NCBI GenBank assembly: GCA_000349905.1
Contig: KB722736.1
Location: 1,176,536 to 1,240,535 of the forward strand
Reading direction: 5' to 3'
From: Volvariella volvacea V23
Taxonomy: Eukaryota; Basidiomycota; Agaricomycetes; Agaricales; Pluteaceae
Length of the DNA: 64,000 bases
The stretch's first letter is position 1; the number at the start of each line of letters is the position of its first letter. A program made the translations under genes and the position numbers. The notes beneath the pieces were generated by a model. The model ran no database searches, was not told the DNA's origin, and saw only the letters and a list, made by a program, of their open reading frames with translations. Positions 34,662-47,054 of this stretch are shown here, in pieces.

Positions 34662-36858
34662 CTACCCCAGCCTAACACTTTTAATGACCTTAGATATACC
34701 AGACTTCTCTCCACCATAATAACCACCTGACTCCGCCAATCCACCCTTGTAAACGGCTTTCTGTGAGGAAACTTTCTTTTTCGCTTTCTCGTACTTTTCG
34801 CGTTTCTTGACTCTTGGATTCCGCACGCTCTTTGAACGATGAGGTGTAAGGCCTTTATTCTTGAGAATGGCTCTTGTGAGTGCACGAGGTCCTTCGGACG
34901 ATTCAACTTCATGGAGAGCAGCACTAGGGATGCATCATAAGTTTCAGTAATTATGTTCACGAAGAGGAATGCCACCTACCGCTCTGCAGCGCGCTCCGCG
35001 TCGTATTCTGCCTTCTTTTTCTCCTTTTTCGCTCTGGAAGCTTGTTTCACCAGCTCATAATAGCCTTCATCGTCTGAGCCCTCATCATCGGAATCCAGTG
35101 TGCTGTTTGCCTTTGGTGGGGGTTCAATGTTATCCAAGTCCTCTCCTCCCTGGCCCAGGCCTCTAGCCTTTGCCTCTTTCTCCAGTCTGAGCTCGCGCTG
35201 CTTTTTCCTTTCTTTGTACGGTATGTCGTCATCCCCACCAAGCGCTTGATTCCTTGCACCTTGGCGTCGGGCGCTTGCGCTCTCAATTTTCGATGTGTGG
35301 AACCTGAGAGATTTCTTGCGTGCACTTTTATCTGCAGCGTCACTAGACTGTAGAGAGGTCGGTTCGCCATATGTATCCACAACATCTGAATCAGTACGAC
35401 GACGGGTCGTCGTCGTCATCGTTCCGAATTCGGGTTCCTCCAGATCAAATATTGGCTGTGATACGGCCTTTGAATCTGCATTGGTGGTTTTTCTCTTCTT
35501 CTTGGGAGGCTTTTCTGCCGTTTTCGGCTTTGACGGTGGTGAAATCGACGATTGTGCCATGATAGCGTCATTCAGCAATTCTTCCAATTCCTCTGGCTCA
35601 AGTCCGCTGTTTCGAGCGAGATCCCATATCGCGTCGTCCTCGCCTGAATCCGCTCCAATGCCATCATTGTCGGAATCTGGAGCAAAGTCCAGGTCCTCCA
35701 GTGTTGCAAGACCGCGCTTCAGCGTCAGTAGTCGACCCATGATTGGGTGTTGCCTCAAGAGCTCTGGCCGCTGTGCGTATTTCTCACCCGACCGTAAGTG
35801 CAGATAGAAAGCCAATGTTGACGCGTAGGCCAATAGAGCCTCTATGTCGTTGGCCAGCCTCGGTAAACTAAGACAACCTGACAACGAAACTGTACTTACG
35901 GTAATATAGGTGCACTAAGCCCAAGCTCGTCTCATTTTGTGCATCCGGATCATTAGCATCCGTTCTAAAGGTGGGCATTATAGTTTGCTGCTGTGTGGAG
36001 TGAATTGACATACGCTTCAAGCCTAGCCTTAGCTTTTGCGACCTTATGGGCGGTGTCAGCCCAATCCCTGGCAAGTGCCAACGCCTCCGGATTGGCCTTC
36101 TCAAGGTGACGCATAAGCTGCTTATCATCTTTGGGCAGTGCTGGAGCGACTGGCATAACTACGTCAGCTAATTCACTATCCGCCTCTCAATAAGTTATCA
36201 ACAGAAGTAGAGTTAGAACCTACTGCAAGTCGTCCGTTGGTTGTGCGTCTCTTATGTCATTGAGCCCAAAGTCATCTTCTGTCAAGGCCTCTCTAGCTTT
36301 GCGTTGCAATCGTATTGCTTCCTGTTCCTCAAGCTCGTTTGCCTCTTCATCATCTGAGTCTATCTCCGCTGCATTGGAGGCATAGTAGGCGGACTTTCCA
36401 CGTCCCCAAGATTCATCTACCTCCGAATCTTCTGAGGATGATGACGAGCTAGGTTGTGCTTTCTTTGCGCCTTTGCCTTTCTTTGTTGGTACCTCGTCTT
36501 CATCTTCGTCCTCATCCTGGTCGTCGTCTTCATCCATTGCATAGTCCTCCTCTTCCTCCTCTTCCGAATCCACATCCATACCCTTCAATGCAAAAACTTC
36601 ATCTTCGTTCTCTTCATCCTCGTACACATCACCTTCGCCTTCCAACAGGATTTTATCCCTCGCAGCATGAACTTATATAAAGATGCTCATTTCATGAACC
36701 ATTACTCTGAATTTGACCATATACTCACATTGGTCCTCCTCGTCCAATGGAATGTCCTCCAGCTTATTCCATTTCTTTATCTTTGAGTCTTTTCGGTTAA
36801 TTAGGCCTGGTTTTGAGGATTTCCCTCTTTTTGAGTTCTTTGACGGGCGACGAGGCAT
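34662..36858 (-). CDS. UTP3: U3 snoRNP / SSU processome protein Utp3 (Sas10)
   Basis: Nucleolar component of the small-subunit processome. The N-terminus MPRRPSKNSKRGKSSKPGLI is basic and is followed by a very acidic Glu/Asp region. The exon near 35965-36156 has LPKDDKQLMRHLEKANPEAL and KVAKAKARLEAYVNS, then comes LLAYASTLAFYLHLRS with the family LRQHPIMGRLLTLKRGLATL. The C-terminal Sas10 domain has GPRALTRAILKNKGLTPHRS, RNPRVKKREKYEKAKKKV and AVYKGGLAESGGYYGGEKSG, and ends KVIKSVRLG at 34662-34664. Complete; the middle third is low-complexity as usual. Confidence 0.93.
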
Positions 36859-37766
36859 AATCCTAAGCCAACCTCTGGTGGTGGACCAAAATTCCTGATG
36901 TGCTCAAGAAATCTAACACCTAACCCTATATTTTGGTCCCGGGCCGCTCAAGCCGACAACAGCCGCCTGTACTTTGCTCTGAATTGATTGAACAACTCGG
37001 TTCACAGTAAATTAGCACCGCCCCAGGACGGCCCTACAAATTGTCCAGCCAATCATCGGTGTTCGTAATAGAAAACAGGAAAACAGGAGCAGAGTTCCAG
37101 AGGTTGATGCGATGCACTTTGACAGTCATGACGTGGTGAGAATGTGGAAGGACCTGAAATGCACCAGGAGCAAAGCACCACATCTATCTAGCCTGAAGTT
37201 GTAGAACAGCGGTGAAACTACCTATGATAGTATAATGCCACCGCAATGCCCCGAAAGAAACTTTCAGCAAGCTGTATGTCAACTCCTTAATTGAAGCGAT
37301 GCAATCAGTGCGGGTTCACCCCTTGAGATGTCATCATCCAACTTCTGAAGGAAAGTGCTTATTGATAGACATCATTCGTTCATTTCGGAAGGGTAAGGTA
37401 TCAAATGTGGTTATGACGTACAAAGGTAATACACGAACAGATCTTAGCGGGGTGTCTTATCTCAGGCTAATGTACCAAGAAGCTGCAGGGGGATAAGAGG
37501 CAGCCGAGGATGAGGTTGTCTCGATGCTTGTTCTGGTTACATTGAGCTGAAGAGAATCCAAATGTCAATTTTTGCACTCTGAACCCTTCCATCAATGAGC
37601 AAACCCGAGTCTTTGAGCAGGCAGATACTTACCAGAAGCGAGATAGGGCGAGGATCGAAGCCCTTCGTCAACTAGTTATGATTTCTGTGACTTGGTTTTC
37701 GAAGTGGACGCACTAGCGCGCACAGGTTTGGTTCAGAATTCGGCCTCGCAAATGGCTCAAATGGAC
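36859..37766. other. Intergenic, no supportable gene
   Basis: About 0.9 kb between UTP3 and the UPF0390 gene. A + strand frame at 37299-37496 has no recognisable domain. UTP3 promoter must lie near 36860-37000. Confidence 0.4.
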
Positions 37767-38087
37767 TTACGCTGCCGCCTCTTGAGCAACATTTTTCATG
37801 ATAGTCAATTTCCCTCCCGAAGCAGCAGACGCCATCTGCTGCTCTATTGACTTGTTTATCTTGGCTGAAAGCTCCTACATAGATATACGTGAGTATGGCT
37901 CGTGCATTGAGTGTGGTAGCGTCGGTGGTGAACAATTGCATACCCTGTGCATCGCTGCTTGCTTCACAGCTGCAGCTTTTTTGGGTGGGATATACTTTTT
38001 GCCCTTTTTTGGGTTCGCAGCAGTTTTGGCGGCATGGCGCGAATTGGTCGCTTTTGCTTGCAAGCCCTTGGTTTTGCCTTGAACCAT
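37767..38087 (-). CDS. UPF0390 (DUF2462) small basic protein
   Basis: Two exons (37944-38087 and 37767-37874) give 83 residues. The N-terminus MVQGKTKGLQAKATNS, the KKGKKYIPPKKAAAVKQ core and the C-terminal helix ELSAKINKSIEQQMA fit the small basic UPF0390 family, of unsettled function and probably nuclear or nucleolar. It would be missed by a frame-length filter because both exons are short. It lies head-to-head with the complex I 40-kDa subunit gene. Confidence 0.85.
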
Positions 38088-38246
38088 CTGAGGTGCCACC
38101 ACGATGAGATAGCGTGGATGAGGGCAAGCGCCCAGCGAGGCGAGTAAAATTGCCACGTGCTCATTGGTCAGTCGTACTTCCCGCCATCCACCGAGCTTGC
38201 ACCAGTATACCAAACACAAAAACTCCTCGACTGGCTGGCTGGGATC
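38088..38246. promoter_or_regulatory. Shared divergent promoter, UPF0390 / NDUFA9-like
   Basis: 159 bp between opposite start codons. No clear TATA box seen. Confidence 0.5.
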
Positions 38247-39710
38247 ATGTCCATTCCTTCCGGCATTTTTCGTGTCAAGCAAGCGCTTCGCAAGCCTGCA
38301 CAGGTCTCTCTTCAGCTTTCTTCCTAGTCTTTGCCAATTTTCAACATGGAATTTTGTTACAGCGGGCATACCATGATCTCGTCACACTCCCTAATAAGAA
38401 GCCAGTAGTTTCATCCGGCCCACCAGGATACAGCGCAGTCAGTGGCCATACCGTTACTGTCTTCGGTTGCACGGGATTCCTCGGGAGATACCTCGTCGCC
38501 AAACTCGGTATGTCGGAGGCAACCTTTGAGCGGACTCCTGAGTTAACCCAATTCTGCTAGCCAAACAGGGTACCCAAGTAATCGTTCCCTACCGCGACGA
38601 AGATGAAGCAAGGCTCTTCAAGCCCATGGGTGATCTTGGCCAGATCGTTCGAATGGTGCTTCTCCGCCTTAAGGGATGTTGGTCCTAGCCCGCTTACATT
38701 GTCAACAGGAATGGGACATCAGGAATGAGAGTCAAATAGCTGAATGTTTGCGACACTCGGATGTTGTATACAATCTTGTTGGACGCGACTACGAGACCAA
38801 GTACGCTTATATCCTACTTCCTTAAATTGCACATGCTAACAGGTCATTAAAGGAACTTCGACTATACATCCATCCACGTCAATGGCGCTGAAAGGATCGC
38901 TCGTATTGCGGCAGACAATGGAGTTTCGCGCTTCGTCCATGTCTCCCATCTTAATGCCTCCTCCAACTCTCCATCCAAGTTCTACCAAACAAAGGCTGAG
39001 GGTGAAGAACGCGTGCGAGCTGCATTCCCGGGTGCCACGGTTGTTCGACCGGGTACTTTGTATGGGTACGAGGATAAACTCCTTACGAACATTGCTAGTA
39101 CGTTGTGGTGTGGTTTTGGTTACTAAATACTGAGCTGGTGCGACACCACAGTCTGGCCCACTTGGTGGAAGCTGAATCACGGTCAGACGAAAATTCGTCC
39201 TGCACATGTAAGTTTTTCAATTGTGCACGCAAGAGCGTTTCCTAATCGTTGGATCGCGGTCAGGTCATGGACGTTGCCCAAGGATTGGCCAACTTGGTGT
39301 CGGCTTCTCAGACCCAAGACCTCATCAACCTTCCAGGACCTTCCACATTGACCTATGAATACCTGTTAGATCTCGTTACTTCCGTAACGCTCCAGCCCGC
39401 CTCCAAGGCCCCTGTTTTACCCAAATCTGTCGCATTGGCATTGACTAGGGCCAGCCAAGCGATTTGGTGGCCAACTCTCAGCCCCGATGAGGTAGAGAGG
39501 CGCTTTATCGACGATTCAGAAGCTGCAGGCGACTGGGACGCCGTTGGTATACAACAACCCGCCGAAATCGAACAATGGGCCATCACATATCTTCGTCGTT
39601 ATCGCTCCGCGTATGTACTATCGTTGATGTTTAAACAGCATTTAACTGCTTCCACAGCGAAAACTTTGTCCGTCCTATCGTGTTCCCACCCCGTCCTGCC
39701 CTTGCTTGAG
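38247..39710 (+). CDS. NADH:ubiquinone oxidoreductase 40-kDa subunit (NDUFA9 family), mitochondrial
   Basis: Accessory subunit of complex I on the matrix side, an SDR-like fold that binds NADPH. The start MSIPSGIFRVKQALRKPAQ is presequence-like and is spliced to RAYHDLVTLPNKKPV. The Rossmann motif is VTVFGCTGFLGRYLVAKL; then come TQVIVPYRDEDEARLFKPMG, DVVYNLVGRDYETKNFDY, GAERIARIAADNGVSRFVHV, FYQTKAEGEERVRAAFPG and VVRPGTLYGYED. The C-terminal part has IRPAHVMDVAQGLANL and WDAVGIQQPAEIEQWAITYL. A last short exon after an intron near 39610-39658 gives ENFVRPIVFPPRPALA and the stop at 39708-39710. Length is about 370 residues, as in the family. Confidence 0.93.
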
Positions 39711-40018
39711 CAATGGCATCTTGTCGGCCTAGATAGGAACTCTCTCGACTATAGTTTGAGGCGCAACCGCGGCATTGCTAGAATAGATATTCTTATCATC
39801 TCCATAGGTTCACTCAAAGGACATGGCATAGAGCGGGGTGAAGCGACACAATGTTTCGTGTGATACAAAACGCTTACATGTAGAGAGCTGGAAAGCAAAA
39901 CCAAGCCAACAAAACATGCTCAGACCGTCTATGTCAATAATAAATCGCGGCGTAAAGTAGGGCATTACAAGTATAAAGGATGATGACGGGTGTAACAAAG
40001 TGAGGACATCACTCTGGT

Positions 40019-40557
40019 TTAGAATCCAGGGGGGACAATGCCTTTTGGTTGTTGGCCAGCGGGTGCTCCAGGTTGTGTGGTGGAGTAAGGTGAGGGTGCG
40101 CCAAGCATCTGAAAATTTTTAGAAGAGCGGAATTGTCAGATTAAACTGACTGCAAGACAGCCCATCGATGAATAGGGCATACCTGTTGTGCTCCCTGCTG
40201 CTGCTCAAGCATTTCCTTCTCCTGAGCCACGATTCTAGCTTCATCTTCCAAACTCAGCGCCAATGGAAGCGCGACCAACAAAGCCGAAGTCGTCACAATC
40301 CACACGATGTTTCCCGCAATTTTCCCACCGCGTTTGATGGCGGATGCTGTCTTGGATATCCGGGAAGAGATGCTATGACGGGTTGTCGGTGGGACGATGT
40401 CAACCAAGGCCGCAACACGGTCGAAAAAGGACTCGTCTAGGGATTGTTCCGAGTCGATGGAGGAGAGTGAGACGGAGGACGAGGTCCTTGATGAGTCTGG
40501 AGAGCCATAGGGGGAGGCACCAACATCCTTCTCCTCGACAATTTCGACCTTGACCAT
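40019..40557 (-). CDS. TOM22: Mitochondrial import receptor subunit Tom22
   Basis: Two exons (40183-40557 and 40019-40108) give 154 residues. Tom22 is the central receptor and organiser of the outer-membrane translocase. The cytosolic N-terminus is acidic and Ser-rich, followed by the signature ESFFDRVAALVDIVPPTTRH and ISSRISKTASAIKRGGKIAG. One membrane helix, NIVWIVTTSALLVALPLALS, comes next, then EDEARIVAQEKEMLEQQQG. The second exon MLGAPSPYSTTQPGAPAG ends the intermembrane-space tail. Order and length match the family. It lies head-to-head with the Zn2Cys6 gene. Confidence 0.95.
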
Positions 40558-40727
40558 GTTTGAAAAAAAAATATAGGGTGGCTGCGTGTGGTTGCGGTGT
40601 TGGTAAGAGAGTGGTTGATGGTCACCAAATGGGGTGAAAAGCTCGGTGCCGAAAGGCTGACCCTGGAGAAATCTTGTTGATTACTTTTGCTTGGCTATAT
40701 TATCGTCCCAGCGGGGGCTTGTCCCGC

Positions 40728-40733
40728 TATAAG
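40728..40733 (+). promoter_or_regulatory. TATA box of the Zn2Cys6 gene
   Basis: TATAAG lies 83-88 bp upstream of the start codon at 40816, in the 258-bp divergent spacer shared with TOM22, and is followed by a pyrimidine-rich stretch typical of fungal transcription starts. Confidence 0.5.
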
Positions 40734-40815
40734 TATCTCCTCCGTCTATTTCTACTCCCTCGGCCAACTCAGCGACTCCTGATCTACCTCAACGCTCCTT
40801 TTTTCCGCCAGAACC

Positions 40816-43800
40816 ATGCAACCAACCCAGCCATCGTCTCAGCAAGATTCTTCTGCCCAATCCCAGCAGCAAGGTGACGCCGCCTCGCCTGTCATGCAGT
40901 GCACAGGACAACTCATACGGTAGTGTCTGCTAGGCCTCGTCCTACCGTCTCCATCGATACAGAATCATATACACGAGCTCGCGAAGACTCTCCCGCCTCC
41001 TAGGAAACAGAATACGGCTTGTGATGCCTGCAGGTCCGCCTAGATGTCCGGTCAGATGTACTGAGACAAAATATCTTCGTGCAGGTCGAGAAAAGTCAGA
41101 TGCCATCGACTACCCGGACAAGAAAAGGTATGTCTGCATCTGTGTATCTGTGCATATAATCTCTTAACTGTCGTGGCTCCAGTGTCAGGTAACCCATTGT
41201 CCACCGTTCTCTTTGTGGGAAGCGCTCACGCACCACAAAGCATTGCGTGACGAAGAACTTCTCATGCACGTTTGTCTATTTCCCCGATTTATGCTTCCTC
41301 CCCCTGCAACTCATCCGACATTGATAGCCATTTTGTCCAGCAAGCGACAAGTGAGAAAAAGCGCCTGACAGCAAACAGCCGAAGAGCCAGAAATCTCACT
41401 CCAGCCAATTCCGTGTACGTATCATTCCACGACCCGAGCTTCACATCCCTTGACATCTAACTCTTGCTTGCTGTTGATTTGAATATATGGCATGCCCTAT
41501 ATACACCGTTGCCAATACGCCGAACAATTCGGATGGTTCGCCTTGGTAATCCAGCACTTTGTCCCATGGTACCACAAAGACGTGTGTCTGTCCTTTTCAG
41601 GTTTTGCACATGGCTCACGCCCGTGTAGCAATGGTTCTATCCCCATTCCCGAGAACGGCATATCAACAACAGTCGGCCATTCCAATACCCATCACAACTT
41701 TCCTCTATTGGTCAAGTACAGTTTCTACCCTCCTATTACAATACACACGCACACCAGAGATGTCCTACCATTTCTCTTTGCACCACCGGAAACTCCCGTG
41801 TGAGTAAAGATCGATAGATGCCCTTGTAGTAGTTTGACTCAGCTCGGTTGCACCTCAGTGATGGTCCCACTCAATTCGCTCAGGTCAAAAAGTCGCCTTA
41901 TACATTTTGGGGAGAGTATGCCACAAAGTTGGAAGACGACAATTTCAAAGCCGAGTACGTTTCTTCTCTCTCTCGCGAGGAGCAACCAGTGTAAGATAGA
42001 CGATCCGGCATTGGTCGGTGATGGCGGCGCTTGTGACTTAGCATTTGTTTCCCGGCTGTCAGTTATGGATGCTCAATGCTTTCCTCTCTTCGGTGACAGG
42101 TTTGCCCTCGATCTTGTGGAAGTCTTTTTCCAGATTGTGCATACTCGCCTTCCCCTCCTTAATCCCGCCCACTTCCGCAAAAGTCTACGGTCACAGTTGT
42201 TTGTCGTTCCACAAACAGATGAAAAACCTTTACATCCGGCACTGGTTGCAACTGTGCTTGCATGGGGCTCTAAATTTTCTGAGCACCCTTTACTGGTAAC
42301 GGACCGGAGTTGTCATAATGGTCAGAGTCTATTAGCGAAGACTCTCATCGATAGAGCACGCGACCTTGCGGAGGCTTTGAAAGTGCACCGTATTGCTACT
42401 CCAGATCACGTCGTTATCGGCTTACTCCTAGAACCATTGCAGAGTCGTGAGTCTTTCATAAGCATATACGAGAATTGGTACAATGAATGATCTTCCGCAG
42501 AGGATCCTGGAGACCCTAATGGTATATCCTACTACATATATATCTGTATATCTCCTCACTGTATTTCTGGCAGGCTTCCATAGCTTTTGGCTTACATCGG
42601 CGACTCGACATCTGCTGGATCTTCAGGTACTCCATTCTCTTTGCTCTCGTAAATATTTGGAATTTAATTTCCGCTATCAGATCAATCACAAATCCGTCAT
42701 GTCAAATATTCAGGATCCTGAGGCCCGGGGGACCATGATTTTCGCATGGTGGATGGCTTGTTTATCCGATGCATACGCATCTGCCTATTATAGACGAAAA
42801 CCCGTCCTCGACGACGATGATTACGATATTGACTTCTATACTGCTGGTCCAGCCACGCCAGAGGCCGCGGACTCGCAAGGTTTTGTCCCCTCGCCTCGGG
42901 AGCAGTTGGAGGTAAGTTTGGCTGCAATGCTTGCTAGGACCCGACTAAGCTTGTTTTTGCCATGCGCAACCTTAGTTCTTGGTAAGACCCTTTGATCGTT
43001 TACGGCATCTAAATTCTGACGCCTGTAAGGGTTATTATCGGGCAGCTCATGCCCTGGCTCGTACGGCTCGTCACATGTCACGACATCTATGGAGACCTGT
43101 AACAGACTCCGAGGGCGTCCCATATGATGTCCTGTGTCAATTAGTTGCAGGCTTGTTTGAATGGCGCGATGAATATCTCGCGGTTGTTGGCGTGCCAAGT
43201 AACTTTGAGGGGAAGTGGGACTTTGTCTCTGTTCGTGGTTGTCATCAGACATTTTCGTAATGCTGACCACTTGAAAGGCTGTCTCGTCTTGTGCAAGTGA
43301 TGCTACATACCACGTTATGTGGATCATTCTCTTTAATGCACTAGACGATTTTGGCGTCAAGGAGGTGAACGAATGGGCCAGACTAGGAAATGCGCCCGCC
43401 ATAATGCCCAACTATGAGCAGATCGACATGACCAAACGCAGAGTGGCTGAGGAAGCACTGAGTGGGGCCCTGCGCATTGCAGGACTAGTAAGTTCTATCT
43501 CAATATTCTGCTTGTTTCGCGTTGACGACCCTATAGGCCGGGGTTTTGACCTCCAATGGATACTTGGTATGTCTCCTTACATGTTATCTTGGGTATACTG
43601 ACCATTCCCCTAGCGATTGGATCCTGCTGTAATGCATGTTAGCTGCATTCAAGCGGGTACATTGCTTGCACGGCTTGGCCGACCCGAAGTTGCAAACTGT
43701 ATCGCCGGATTGGAGCAATACAGTTATTCATATGAAGAGGCAGGTGAACAAGCCAAGGAAATGAAGCGTGTCTATGCTCAAGTTCAAGCGGGTGAAAATG

Positions 43801-44028
43801 AGTTGAATCACATGTCTTCCGTTACACCCCGGATGATCACTTCATATCCAATCACTCCAATTACTCCGACCGTTCTGCTTGATAGTTCAAGGCAGAGCGG
43901 ATCAGGTGTCAGCCATGTTGTAAGTCGTTTCTGATGTTTGATAACAATACTACCCTTACTCATGCTTTGTCTAGACGCCCGCATTTAATGCTTCTGATCA
44001 CTTTTCTAATATCATCTATGGACAGTAA
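40816..44028 (+). CDS. Zn2Cys6 transcription factor with fungal-specific (MHR) domain, XlnR-like
   Basis: Nuclear regulator. A Gln-rich N-terminus (MQPTQPSSQQDSSAQSQQQ) leads, through several tiny exons, to a canonical zinc cluster read as ACDACRSRKVRCHRLPGQEK, then CQ, then HCVTKNFSCT, with spacing C-2-C-6-C-8-C-2-C-6-C. One exon is only 6 nt (41183-41188). The linker ATSEKKRLTANSRRARN follows. The fungal-specific transcription factor domain is spread over later exons: FFQIVHTRLPLLNPAHFRKS, HPALVATVLAWGSKFSEHPL, RGTMIFAWWMACLSDAYASA, YYRRKPVLDDDDYDIDFYT, HMSRHLWRPVTD. The last exon, TPAFNASDHFSNIIYGQ, stops at 44026-44028. Resemblance is to XlnR-type activators of plant cell-wall degradation, but the target genes cannot be told from sequence. 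Exons between 41400 and 41980 are unresolved. Confidence 0.88.
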
Positions 44029-47000
44029 TATTCGAAACATTTACTTCTCCAATTTCTTGATACCGTTTTGGATCATGTACGTATATATGCGTTGTTTTAT
44101 TACATGGCGGTGTAGTTTAAGCACTTTATTCTCATTCCTTTCTTGAATGATGCTATATACAGCGTTGGCAACATGAGGTACACGTAGGTAATTTTTAGTA
44201 GAGGTATATGATTTTATTAATATTCGAGAGGACAGCCTTATCACAGGTTTGGAAATGGTTACGTCCCCGACTTGCGCTTGTACGAATTTGGAGGGATGGA
44301 TATGTTACCCTCCCACTTCCAACTTGGAAGGCCTCACGATCAAGGCGTGCACAGCGAGCGGCAAAAGAAGAAAAGAAGACCCAGAATGTTCTGTAACTGG
44401 AAAAGACACGAGATTAGCCCTGAGACGGCCAGTTATACATAGGACAACAGCACTGACAGGGGCAACCAAGAAAGGGACTAAGCCAACAAATCCTCGTGTT
44501 ATGGAGGTCATGAGGATTCAAGATATGAAGAGCTATCAAAAATTTCTGTCTTCGGAACAAATCCCAACTGTTTGAAGTGCAATGAAACCGCAGGCTCGTT
44601 CATTCAATCAACCCATGGCCTAGATGATAACTGAAAGTGCTGTGGCACAGCGTGTTGATTGCGTTAAGCCATGATGTCAAAGCCATTATCATCGCTGGTG
44701 TTATCAACTGATATAGGGGTGATAGAGATTGTAATATGTGTTGTATGGGTTCATTATAACTAAATAAGTAGTTCATAACCCACAACCTCGACTTCTAGTT
44801 CACCAGAAGCCCCAGACCATGCCGTACCCCCGACGACTGGCAGTCTCCGCAAATGACGTACTACGCAGATCCCCTTTGGGGAATTTCCGGATGATGGCAA
44901 CCCGGATATGAAGGGAAGTCTCTTCACCAAGATGCACTGGCAGGAGCTGCGACTTTCCCCATGCCACCAATACATTATTCGGTCGCCGTGAACAAAAAAA
45001 ATTAGATGGCGGCCTTTTCCCTGGATTCCTTGCGGGGAAACGAAAGCGATCAATCGTACCGTTTGTCCCGTTTGAATGTGTCGAACACCCACGGAGTTGC
45101 CAATTTTTTAGATTTAAGGGTTACACTTACGAGGGCTTTGACACCCGCACGCGCATACCCATGGAGGAATGGAGACATGAAATCCGTGTTTCGGAGATTT
45201 GCACAGCTGACGATGTGGGATTGCCGCTCGCAGAAATAGAACTGTGTGAGTCACCGTTAGGCTCAGCAATCGTTCGAGAATGTCTAGGGTGTCTTCAATT
45301 TGAAGTTCATGTTCGGGCAACTTGGGTGTCAGCGGCCACTAGTGCTGGCAGCGGATTCAAGAAGGACAAGAGTTGCCAAAATGACATTCGAAATGATAGG
45401 ACTTGGCGCAACGGTCATGATGGCGAGCTCCTATGTACTCTGGGTGCACAACGTGCACCTAGGTTGTATTAAATTTTGGAGCGCACTGGAATGGGAAAAG
45501 GCTAGCTTGGATTGGGTAGATCATAAACTGGAGACGGTCTCTTGGCTATCCGCGCACTTGCCTTTGCGGACATATCGACCCTGCACGCGGCGCAACTCAA
45601 GTGATCAGGTGTCGGGAGGTTATCCAGTTCGCAAAATTTCTTGGTGGACGATTTTGAGAACGACACTCAAAATAGCTCATGTGTATTAAATGAATGTATT
45701 CATCGTGGGTATCTAATGATGCCTATTGCATCGACTATGAGCTATCTTAACGGGAGTCCAAACGACTCGACAATTAAATAATTAATGAAGCAACATAATA
45801 ATATTATTGAGCTATACCAAGAAAGGTCCATGAGATGAGGCGATTTAGGAGAAGGGAAGGTGGGCAAAAAAAAGCGATCTCGGAACGAACGAAAGGAGTG
45901 ATAGAACCTGATAGAGGTTAGACCTCGAGGCTCATATTCAAGGAAAAGAAAAATTAGGCGTGAGGTAGCAAATTGATGGAAGAATTAGGTGGGTGGTAGA
46001 TGGTAGTACGGAAAAGGATTGTGGGCAAAGGGGAGAGAAACATTTAAATTCAACGATTGGAATGGGTATCTCGGTAGGTGCGATGAGTCATCGAGGTATT
46101 AAAAGGAAAGTACTAAAGGATAGTCGAGGTGAGAGAGAGCGTGGATGGAAAGCAGAACAAAAAAGACAAAAAAGCTGGGGCAACAAAAGCCCTCTGGCTT
46201 GGCCCGGCTTCGGTATGCGAACACTGTTATAATGTCAAATCAAGCGACAAGAGAATAAATATTGTATTGCTGCCATGAAGAGAATAGAGGCATGAGCGAG
46301 AGCTAGAACACAAACCAAAAATGGCTTGGCAATACGCTTTTGCATGACGTGAAACGACATAGACAGTCGATGAAAGGTAAACGGAAAGGAATATATGCAA
46401 TGAGAAGTGAATGGAGGTGCCAGGATGCATGATGACGAGTGCTGCAATGAACAACACAGCACGAGAGAGTATGGGTGGGTGGTGGGGGAAGTGTGAATGA
46501 GGGTAGTGGCATGCGTGTTGAAGGAAAGGAAATGAACTGCAAATATATAGATAGATGACTAATTGCTAGGTTGAAAGTTACAAGTCGAATTGCATGGCTT
46601 TGAAGAATGAGGGGAGATGAAGATGATTTGCATGGACGAGAAATAAAATGCTATGTGCAGGAAGCGTAACATGGATGCAGAACTTTCTCCCTGATGGAGA
46701 TAGAGAAATAAACGAACAGACCGTAATGCATGTGAGCTTGAGAGTAGATTGTCAAATGTTCGCGTTAACAATCGGTAAATTGTCGAGTCGGAGAAACGAT
46801 GGCAAGTCCGCCAGAACAAACGTAGCGTTCGATACCGTAATTGATCGGGAGTTGGAAGGAGGCGTGAAAGTGGCGTGCGATTCGAGGCCCGTGCCCTACG
46901 AAAGGAACCATGCGTACGACCGCTTTGTTCCTCTAGAGTATTAAGTATAGCGCGATCATTGAGGGGCAAAGGGTTGACGGCCTGAGATGTCACCTGAGGA

Positions 47001-47054
47001 ACAAGGGATGATTGTTTGGCCACTCCTAACCCAAGGTTTGGGCGTATGACATGA
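44029..47054. other. Gene-poor region with purine-rich tract
   Basis: About 3 kb. Short frames at 44249-44575 (+), 44760-45092 (-) and 45161-45472 (+) show no domain I know. From about 45830 to 46550 the + strand is strongly purine-rich (GAAAGG, AAAAGAC, GAGAGA runs). This lies downstream of the CENP-B-type gene on the minus strand, so it is probably that gene's 3' flank or long 3' UTR. Confidence 0.4.
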
